64,000 nt of DNA from the NCBI GenBank assembly GCA_003665825.1, contig QPFY01000003.1:558001-622000 (forward strand), in the 5' to 3' direction. The notes below the pieces were generated by a model. The model was not told the origin of the DNA. It was given only the letters and a program-made list of their open reading frames with translations, and did no database searches. Source of the stretch: Microbotryum silenes-acaulis (taxonomy: Eukaryota; Basidiomycota; Microbotryomycetes; Microbotryales; Microbotryaceae). Position numbers and translations under genes: made by a program. Positions 55,332-64,000 of this stretch are shown here, piece after piece. Position 1 is the stretch's first letter. Every line of letters starts with the position of its first letter.

Positions 55332-58027
55332 TCACACCGCGGTCGCTGTCGATGCAGTCGTGGCCCTCAAGCGTCGGGCCATGACGAGGTACCCGACAGC
55401 GGAGATGACGGCAAAACTAGCACGACAAACAAGGTCAGCAAGAGGATCCTGCTGCAGATCAGCCAGCCCGCTGATGCAGCACTGACAAGTAGAAAATCGT
55501 GCCCGAACCGGAAGTCCGTCCGCCAGATAGGAAGTCTCTCAGGGGCAGGAAAGTAAGTCCCTGTGCGCAGTGGACAGAATTCAAAGTGAGCACCTTACAG
55601 CTCCTGCAAAGGAGAGCGCAGGCTTTGTACAGCTCACGATAATGAAGTTAAGCCCCCAATTTGTCCCCTGGCGGTCGCATGGCGCAAAATCGTCAGCGAC
55701 AAGCCGGAAGTGTGCCGTGGGTGCTGCTAGAGAAAAAGGGTGACCTACAAGTGCAGCACTTGCCGTTGCGGATCGTGCCTATTCGGTTTCAGTAGATCGG
55801 AAGCTTGGTAAGCGCTCGGTGCCTATGAAACCACAATTCGAGCTGAGGACGACCCCTCACCTCTGGCGGGGGCAGTTCGCCCATGAGGACGAAAGGAATT
55901 GGACCTAGCCCGATCGAAAAGGTGGCGACAAACAGGACGATGCACAAGGACGCCAGCCCAAACAAGGAATGATTGATGGAAAACGCCAATACCGCAGTGG
56001 AAACCGCCATGCTGCTGAGCGAGATCAGAAGTAATGCCCTTCGTCCGAGGCGCTAGAGTACCAATCGTGGGTCAGCTGACAAGCCCAAGGTTGGCGGAGG
56101 AAGACCTTTTCGCAGGCTTACATCGATCAGGTACACTATATATTTGTGCAATTACGCTTCGTCATCTAAAAATGTTACTGAGTGGCACGATAGGGAGCCA
56201 ACTCACCCGCTGGCAAGGTCATGGCGAAGTTGACTGCGAGCACAGATCGTCGACGGGGCTTTCAGCATGATCCAAGCAAGAGCAAGCGTCTCAAGTTGCT
56301 CGTACCTATAGTAACGAACAGTGCTACGCCCTTGGCGTTGGTGGGGCTGACGGCAGTGAGGATTCTGCGAGCGACCAAGGATCACGCACGAGGTCAGCTA
56401 TCCTCTGCAGGCCGGTGCTTTGGGCAACCCGAGCCAGGTCGGGGAAAGGGAAGGAACGCACCCAACGCTATAGTACATCACAGCGTTGATCCCGCTGTGA
56501 GTTTGAAAGCAAGAAGTCAAGTTGGTCAACGCTCAGAGACAAGGTGAAGCCATCGGTTGCTCCCCAAGCACGAGCGAACCTCGTCTGTTGGAAAAACTGG
56601 GACAGGACTAGGGTCCAGAAAGAGCTCTTGATAGCGGCATCCTTGCTTCGATAGACTTCGACGAGCGTCAATGATTCGTCTCCCGAGTTATGCCCGGTGC
56701 TCGTTGGACCACCTGTGCTTCCAGAGGTGTCGGCGCCGTCAGCTTTCGGCGTGCTTCCGCTGCGGTGAGTCGTTTCAAGCCGGAGCAGACCACACGGACC
56801 TCTGGACGGTTCTTCCGTAGAAAGCGGCTCTCTTTCCTGGTCGTCGACTATATCATAGATCGGGGTTTGACGATTCGGGGCTGTTTCGACCATCATGGAC
56901 GATGTGGCGATCTGGTAGTCGATTCGACCTGTCAATTTGGACCTTCCCCTCCCCGACATCGAGTTCGTCCGTTGCTCCTACCTGTGCTGCTGCAATAGCC
57001 ACCGAGGCCAGACCAATCAGACGCCATTTACCGGTCCTAGGCTCCGAGAGAGGAACTGGTGGTGTGAAGGGAAAGCAAGGGGATCGATCGTCAGGGCCGG
57101 TTGTCACTCTTGGGTAAGGGGAAGCGCAATTTCTGCCGTAATTTAACCCACTCGAGATGGCCTGGGCGAGGAAGATACCGGCACAGATACTGAGTTGCGT
57201 CAGAATACCTGTAAGAAGTAAAGGTGCGGGGATTTCGACGAAGCCGCTGATAAGCGACTCGGCCTGCCTTCAAAAAGACCGAACTCGAACCTCCGAGCCC
57301 CATGTGGAGACGCGAACCTGTTCCACCGCGATTCGGCGCGATTTCAGAAATGTACAAGGGCACCAAAACGGTGGAGATACCGCAAGCTGCGATGTAGATT
57401 CACGGGCCGATTCCCTATCAGCGCCCTCGTTTTGGACCGCACCCACGGCATCATGCTGACAGGGGCTCACACAGGCCAATAATCATTCGGCCGAATACGA
57501 GCACGGTGACACTGCTTCCGATCGCCATCAGCGATCCACCCTGATTTCGAAAGATAGGCAGGTCAGCCTTGCCTCACCCGCCGGAAGACTAGAATCGGGA
57601 GCGCGATAGAGCGTGGCAGCCCACACCGACTGACCGCGACAATCAACCACGCCGCCACGACCGCCGTCTTCCTCCTTCCGAGGCCATCGACCAGTCGACT
57701 CGCGTTGAGACTCGAGATGAGACCCCCCAACGTATATGACGCGGTCACGAGACCGAACGCGGACTGGGTCATGTCGACGCACGCTGGCATGCCCCACAAA
57801 CCGAGCCAAGGGCGGTGGTCGGCGCAGCGGATCGAGTCCTGCGACGAGTTGAGCGCGGAGATGTGGAAGCCATACTGCAGCGAGCTCGCCGCACACCACA
57901 GTAGCTGCAGCGTCGACGAAAAGGTCGGCATTGCGGCGAAAAGGATAGCCGACGCAGCGACACAAGGGAGAGTGGGGAGGCGGCGCGCCCGGGGCACTTC
58001 GCGGCTGCCTTGTGGGGCGGCACACAT
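55332..58027 (-). CDS. MFS sugar-porter family transporter
   Basis: Twelve-helix membrane transporter of the sugar porter family. I resolve fourteen exons, all in phase: 58027-57635, 57540-57471, 57386-57318, 57208-56982, 56911-56580, 56494-56462, 56364-56306, 56233-56207, 56135-56122, 56052-55861, 55778-55749, 55667-55638, 55560-55487 and 55416-55332 (544 residues). Diagnostic blocks: VDGLGRRKTAVV after helix 2, CGISTVLVPLYISEIAPNRG, LTQLSICAGIFLAQAISS, FFQQTSGINAVMYYSVG, LPAVYLIDRLGRRALLLIS (rebuilt over a 14-nt exon) and NFIIGLTFLPLRDFLSG. The central cytoplasmic loop is longer than usual, with polar Ser/Thr/Gly text. It is closest to the low-specificity Vps73-type branch; the substrate is unknown. 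Confidence 0.9.
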
Positions 58028-58359
58028 AGCCTGGCTCGACCCTGATGCTCAAGTACGCTCAACTTGACTGCAGCTGGCAAGGGGCGGGGCTGCCACCGGC
58101 CAACGCGGACCAAGACGCGGTCCAATCTCACGGGGTCACCAACGTCACGAACAACCAGATGTCCACGGTGCAAGGCGTTATAATAGACACATGAGCAAGA
58201 AATGTAGGAGGAAGATATGGAGTGGATGGAGTCCGCGCTAACAGAGGGACGGGGGGGGGGGCGGGAGGGAGGATTGTACCGCGGATTCGTCTAGGGTCTG
58301 GGGAGTATTAGATCGCAAGAGCAAGATCAAAACTTCGATAATCGCCGTAGGTGACTCGT
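58028..58359. other. intergenic region with an 11-G run
   Basis: About 330 bp: the transporter promoter and the phosphate-carrier 3' UTR. An uninterrupted run of eleven G lies at 58251-58261. Confidence 0.55.
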
Positions 58360-60402
58360 TTACTTCTTGGGCTCGGCGGCACCGGTGGTAGGGAGACCCA
58401 TGGTGACTATGACGGGCGGGGAGTCAGGGCATTGGGTCAGCAGGAATGATCCGGGCACAACGAGCCAGTTGCACAGGAAAACGTACCCTTGAAGGTATCG
58501 TAGATCAGCCATTGGAGAGCGGTGAGGGTACCGATCATGATGATACGAGTACCAAGACCACCCCAGAGACCGCTGAAGCCGATGTCCTTGTAGATGGTAC
58601 CGACGGTCGGCTTGGCGGCGCCGGGCGCGAGGGGAGCGTTGAGCTTCGAGACCATGGTGTCGGCAGGGTGAGAGACGATGGCGCAGAAGACACCGGCGGC
58701 GTAACCGGCAGCGGCCGAGACACCGAGCTGCTCGAGCTTGGTGCATTCCGATCGGGGCTTGGAGATGCGAGCATAGATGGCCTGGACGAAGCCCTCGAAG
58801 GACCAGAACTTCATCATCGTGTAGGGGATCTGACGGGACCAGAGCGAGGGGAGCGACTTGAACAAACTGCAACAAAGATTGGTGACAGGCAAGGGAGTCA
58901 GTCTGGAATGGGTGGAGGGGGCACGAACTCTGCTGCTGCGACCCGAAGACACTCACGCGCCAGCTCCTTCGGAGGCAACGACCTTGTTAACACCGTTGAG
59001 GGCGCCCGAGGCGAAGGGAGGGAAAGTGGTTTGCATGCGGACCTTGACGGTTTCCATCTGTGCGCGATGACGAGAGAAGGGTAAGACGACGTTTCAGGAT
59101 GCCGCGTCGATTCGAAGTACTTCGCCTTCACAAACTTACGGGGACGAGGGCGATATCGGCGAAGAACTCGGCCGAGGCGGAACCGGCAAGGTAGATGGCA
59201 TCCTTGTACTTGACGGCGTTTTCGGGGCCGGCCATGTCGGCGTAGGTCTTTTTGAAGTATTCGTAGAAACCGTACTTGGCGGCACCTTGCATGGAGTAAC
59301 CGAGCAACGTGGGGCCGACACCGGTGCTGTCATACGGAGCGAAGCCATCTCGTCAACAACCCCATCCCACTCTCTGCAATATCTCGTGACCGAGTTTCGA
59401 CTCACTAGAGACCCTTGAAGCCGCCTTCGGTCTTCATGATCTTGCTCCATCCGTCCATGTTGGACTTGTACAAGTTCTTGTCAACCTGGATGGGCGGCGC
59501 GAGGCGTAGGACGGCAGACAGAGCATTCAATTTTCCGGTGACGCCTCGGGATTGACATGGCGCATAGACGAGAATCACTGACCTGCTTTCGGCACTTGAC
59601 CAAATCGAGAGGAGTGACGAGAGCGTGGGTCGCACCGCAAGCGACGGCACCACCGAGGGCGCACGTGTAGTAGTACTTGCCCGAGTAGAGCTCGATCTTG
59701 CCGGAGTCGACCTTGGCGGAGATTTTCTGTGCCTCTATGGGGGTTGGTAGAGAGTACGATCGCATAGGGGGGAGCTCGGTCAGCGACGAGTGTACGATGG
59801 CCGCGGCGGTAAAGGAAACCCGCTCGCGAAGGGATCAGAAGCCGTGCACTCACCAGTAGCAACGGCGGACTTGGCGGCGGCGAGCTTGTTCTCGGCGGAC
59901 TGTGGAGCATGAAGCATGTGGGGTGTGTCAGCGATGCTGTTGGCAGTGTAAAGCCGCGGATGGGCGGCCAGGCTGGGTTGCGAAGGTCGATCGAGGCGGG
60001 GCGTCGTCGTCGGGCGTCGTCGGGAATCACCATCGCCAGCGCGACCGTCGCCCGTCCAATCCTAATTCGCGTCTTCAATCAACTCACCTCCTCGATTTTG
60101 GAGGCCTTAGCCTTGGCATCTAGGGCAGCACGACAACAGACATGATCAGCTCACTGTGAATCCAACGGGTGTTGTAGCTCGTCGCGGTGGGGAAGGGTGC
60201 GGCAACCAAGATATTCGACGACGAGACGCTTTTCTCACGGGCTTAATCGTCATCCGGATCTCGCTGCGCCCACCACACCACAGTGACCGCGTCGCAACTC
60301 ACCGTCAAGGACCGAAAATTTCATGCTGCCCGAGGGCAAAGAAGGCACGAAGGACGACGGCAGAGCCGCGTTCGAGAAGAGCGCCGAGAAGTTGATCGAC
60401 AT
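58360..60402 (-). CDS. MIR1: mitochondrial phosphate carrier
   Basis: Imports phosphate into the mitochondrial matrix for ATP synthesis. Nine exons, 60402-60303, 60119-60088, 59899-59854, 59734-59583, 59485-59406, 59326-59140, 59057-58957, 58866-58487 and 58406-58360, give 374 residues. Three carrier repeats show the P-x-D/E-x-x-K/R signatures: [29 protein letters not shown] and [12 protein letters not shown]. Other phosphate-carrier blocks are [37 protein letters not shown] and [20 protein letters not shown]. The N-terminal extension of about 70 residues is Ala/Lys/Glu-rich and helical, longer than in yeast Mir1, and may serve targeting. The last exon encodes the short polar C-terminus. Confidence 0.94.
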
Positions 60403-62348
60403 CGTTTCGAATGGATCGGGCGGAGGGGTGCGGAACGAGCCGAACCGACGAAGCCCGTGAGCACAGTGGCCTAGCGCTGCGCCGAAGTGCGCCGAGCTAG
60501 GCCGAGCTGCGCTGAGCGCTGAGGCGCTGAGGTGCGCTGGCGGGCGCTGGCACTGGGCGGGCCGGCGCTGGCATGCTGGCAGGCGAGGTCGGGAGACAGC
60601 TGACGCGCCGGCGAGCGAGGCCGCGTATTCGCACTGCGCAGTCTCGGGAGTCGGCCTGCTGAACCGGTTACCGGACTACCCTTTTCGACACACCTTCAGA
60701 ATTTGAACCTGTTGGACTGCTCTCCCGCCGAGTAACTCGCCGAGTGCGTTGACCGTTGTTCGAGCTCACGCATGCGCACGGACCTCCTGAAATGAGCGAC
60801 TGAGCGCGGTGGCTTCCGCACGGCAGATCGAAGGATGTGGATGTTCGAAGCAGATACACTACTCGCCGTTCTTCAACGCTCGTGGGTATTTTTGAGTCGT
60901 TATATTTGAGCTGGGCACTATGTCACCGTGCCAAGAGCGAAAGTATCGGAGCATCACTAGAGGCGCACATTGTAAACACTTCCTTACCGTATCCTCGAAA
61001 CTTCTACGCCGTCACCGACCCGCCGAAAGGCGAATGCAGCTATACACACTGAATGAGCTTGAGATACCGTCTCTGAGCGGAGTAGGATGAGGAGAAATCA
61101 TCACGGTCTCGCGTTGGTAGGCTCGGTCTCTTCCGGACGAAGCCGTCGCCGAGTTTGATCAGGAGTTTTGAAGATCTTTTAATGAACCCCACAGGGCGCT
61201 GGAGAGCTTTCCACTCGCGCCGGCAAACTCGGGTCGTGGCATTCCACGATATCGCGTAGCAATCCTGATCCAGCCCCAACCACTGAATCTCGAGGGGTTT
61301 TGCACATCCGGGTGCCTCCGCCTCGGTCGGCGTTCGGCGTCCGGGTCCCGTCGACCCCTGTCTGGGCTGGATTTGTAATCGCTCGCGGGGAGAGGTCGCT
61401 CGATGTCATGATATCGGTTTGAAACAGATGAAGTAATGCTCAAGCGTACTTAGGACAGCACCTCAACGGTGGTGCAGGATGGAGCTGGATTGGGGAGACC
61501 TCAACTTGCGGACAGATGGCGGGCGGTTACCTGATCACCTGGGTAGGTTCGGATTGCGTCGGTCGAACATGGTCGTCCTAGGGTTCCCTAGACCTCTGGC
61601 TCGGGCAGGGGGTAGCTAGAGAGGAAATTTAAATACTCTGATTCGAGATACTGCTGGATCGGCAGGGTGAGCGATGGTGGAGAGTACGTCATTGAAAAGA
61701 TTCGGCAAAATGATGTTGAACGCTTGGGGGGGGGGGGGGGGGGGGGGTGACGCGGAGTCTGTGGCTGGGGAAGAGGGTTAAAGGGGTTTGGATCTGCGAT
61801 CGCAGGGCACTACTTCTTTCAAGTGAGAACTCTCTTACGAGTTTGAGCTCTTGAGACGATGGTTTACACTGCCTCGATACAAGAGCAGGGTGAAGAAGGA
61901 GAGAGAGAGAGAAAGAGACCCAAAACCGGACTGCTAGCCATGAGAACCGTCGCCATGATGCTTCCCCGTAAGCAAAGAGTACGATGAACCCCCGCGAACC
62001 ATGTACTGTACCAACCAACATACCATCAAACTCCCCTTCAACCGATACATGCCCCACAACGCTCGCATCCGATCCCAAAACCCGGTCACCTGACCTTTCC
62101 TGAAGCTGATCACATGACCTAGCAGGCCCACGAAGCAGTTTTTTCTCGGGGACTGTGCCGCTAGTCGGACACTACATACGGCGTTGACGAATCAAGTCTG
62201 GTACTTATCGAGTTTCAGGCCGTGCCCCATAGCCACAGGAACACGAATTGACCCACGTTTTGTTCGACGCACTCTACCTAGTCGTAGGTACTAGGTAGGT
62301 GCTGGAAAGGGATGCGCGAGCAATGATGGCTAGGGCGTCTGTTGAGTT
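60403..62348. other. 1.9-kb gene-poor region before the retrotransposon
   Basis: 60470-60600 is a strip of GCGCTGGC/GCCGAG-like words in the phosphate-carrier upstream region. 61726-61747 is a poly-G run, and GA-rich runs lie at about 61890-61915. Open frames 61159-61443 and 61689-62078 on the minus strand show no family-like sequence. Confidence 0.5.
61726..61747. repeat. 22-base poly-G run
   Basis: Twenty-two uninterrupted G on the plus strand. It is prone to G-quadruplex formation and to length errors in sequencing. Confidence 0.9.
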
Positions 62349-64000
62349 TTGGGTAGTTTTAGCCATTCGGCACAGTACCGCCGAGTCGTGGGCGACCGGA
62401 AGCAACGCAACCGGTTAATACATGCACTCAAGAACAACTATCTTGACGGGCTCATGCAAGCGGAAGGAGTACACAAGTGGCTTCCCCGACTATTAGATAG
62501 GTTGGATGGAATCGCCTACGAGACCCGCATCGACGTTCTAGCCGCAGCTGAAAAGGATCGCGCACGCTTGAATAAAGAAGAAGGGTTTCTGAAACGAAAG
62601 GAGCTCCGCAAAGCGGCCAAGAAGAAAGATGGAGCAAAACTAGCAAATATGCTTCACGGAGGGTCAGTAAAGAAGACGCTCCTGCCCTGGTCAGAACCGG
62701 TTGAGCCGTACGCAATTTCAGTGGATGGAGCAATGGCGAGCGAACCGGAGGACGTGAAGGCAGAGACAAGAGCATACTTCGAGAACTTGTTCCAGAAAGG
62801 GATCCCGCTGGAACGACCGTGGATGCACAGCCGCGCAGCAGAAAAATTTCGTGCTGAGGCCCGTGAAATGCCGTTCATGTTGCGACAAGGACTAAGAGGT
62901 ACTCCACGACTCAGCTCCGAGATACACGAGTGAGATGATGAGAATAGCGTGGAGAAGGAACCCAGAAGGAAAAAAGACGCAAAGACAAAGATAGGCGCGC
63001 GCGCAGAATAAAGTATTAACCAAGACTAATAGCAATGAGTTACTAGGCTCTCAGACCCCACCTCTAACAATTCACATGGCCACAGATACTACAAAAGAAT
63101 GATCTACACAAAATCCTTCATAAAGGAAACCAAAGTCCTTCACCGGGGCCGGATGGGTTGGAAAAGTGGGTTCTGGCAGAATTAGCGGAGAGTGACTTAG
63201 AGACTGTCCGGAAACTGCTCAACTTCGTTTTGACAAACAATTATTTTGATAAGTTAAAAGATCACTATATCCTACCGATGTATAAGAATCGAGGGCTGTA
63301 TAAAGAACTCAACAATTATCGAGCGGTATGTTTCGGACCTATACTGGCGATCTTAGCGACTTCTTGGTTCACCACGCTGGCGCAGGAGTATGCAATGAGG
63401 CGCCACCTCATTCCAGAAACCCAGACCGCAGTACAAAGCGGGACCCAACAACGCGATCTCACAAGCTACCTCTCACAAGTACAAGCATGGGCATAACGCC
63501 ACGATGAAACCATCTACGCCCTTGTACGAGATCAAAAGAAAGGCTTCGATTTACTACGAGCGGAAGCGGGATACGATGCTTACAACTTCTTTGGGCTGCC
63601 CAAAGCAGTGGAAGGTTTCGATCGCGCCCGCCTAGCACAAGGCCGTTTTTTTGTCAAAACCCCTTATGGGCCAACGGAACCATTTACGGCCGACGGACAA
63701 ATGAAGCAGGGTGACCCGCCAAACCCCCTAAGATTTGCACTCAGCATGGCAATGGGGGCATATTACCTAAGCGAGACGGAGCAGGACAATGAAGCCAGAG
63801 ATGAAAACCCGACCACGCCGCTCATTCTGAAGTCAGGAAACGCCAGAAAAGGTTGCATACATCACGAGGGCGACAACGCAGAGGTTAACCTCACAATGGT
63901 GTCTGTTATGGACGACACAATGATTTTTGCGCGCTCGCCAGAAGAACTTAGCCGAAGGGCGCTACTTATGGAAACGTTTCAGGAGGCATATGGAGCCCAG
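62349..64000 (+). mobile_element. decayed LINE-type (non-LTR) retrotransposon, cut by window end
   Basis: A first open frame (62349-62933) reads RLIHALKNNYLDGLMQAEGV and later AETRAYFENLFQKGIPLERP, typical of the linker between the endonuclease and reverse transcriptase of LINE polyproteins. From about 63105 the reverse transcriptase follows: HKGNQSPSPGPDGLEKWVL, then NNYRAVCFGPILAILATSW. A TAA stop at 63494 interrupts; after it, in the same frame, come DQKKGFDLL (first catalytic Asp), MKQGDPPNPLRFALSMAMG and VMDDTMIFARS (the DD catalytic pair). About 150 bp between 62933 and 63090 is out of frame and looks rearranged. There is no N-terminal endonuclease in the window. A relic, 3' end beyond the window. 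Confidence 0.88.

Noticed and set aside
7250..62000. Biosynthetic gene cluster around the velvet regulator
   Set aside because: Neighbours are housekeeping genes; no synthase, P450 or tailoring enzyme set is present.

Overview
The window is nuclear DNA from a basidiomycete-type fungus. It is GC-rich and gene-dense, with genes on both strands. Most genes are cut by several short GT-AG introns, often about 50-120 nt, with CTGAC-like branch points. Gene content is fungal: SIN3, FAD1, IPP1, SHR3, QCR6, MPC2, GPI11, TSC2 and a velvet regulator. I infer Basidiomycota, perhaps a GC-rich yeast-like lineage; the species cannot be read from this. Exon models were built by eye from splice sites, reading phase and remembered protein families. 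Where a model is complete its exon lengths sum to a multiple of three. No tRNA, rRNA or CRISPR was recognised.

Layout. 0-6.6 kb: a broken coiled-coil gene, FAD1, a bHLH factor and a long shared upstream region. 6.6-19 kb: SIN3 co-repressor, a Ser-rich coiled-coil protein, cytosolic pyrophosphatase and an NAPE-PLD-like hydrolase. 19.5-24.3 kb: a mitochondrial PPR-like protein and a secreted ferritin-like (Rds1-type) protein. 24.3-27.1 kb: a repeat-rich strip with a short inverted-repeat element, a decayed Pif1/Helitron-type helicase and the first copy of a 257-bp dispersed repeat. 27.1-33.3 kb: SHR3 divergent from a DUF2470 membrane protein, then MPC2, an Rsa3-like factor and QCR6.

34.3-39.6 kb is the most unusual part. 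Two head-to-head paralogous genes encode seven-helix membrane proteins that I cannot place in a known family. They share all five intron positions and phases. The left copy is frameshifted by an 8-bp tandem duplication, just before a C-terminal motif that the right copy keeps. The second copy of the 257-bp repeat lies just after the right gene.

40-51.4 kb: thiolase, GPI11, TSC2 (the largest gene) and a small uncertain gene. 51.5-60.4 kb: a velvet regulator, a 14-exon sugar transporter and the mitochondrial phosphate carrier, all on the minus strand. 60.4-64 kb: a gene-poor stretch with a 22-G run, then a decayed non-LTR retrotransposon cut by the window edge.

The genes are mostly independent housekeeping or regulatory units; there is no obvious metabolic cluster. 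Mitochondrial energy metabolism recurs (MPC2, QCR6, phosphate carrier, PPR protein), as do nutrient handling and growth control (SHR3, TSC2, SIN3, sugar transporter). A striking feature is the number of tiny internal exons (5, 7, 9, 14, 14, 20, 22 and 24 nt).
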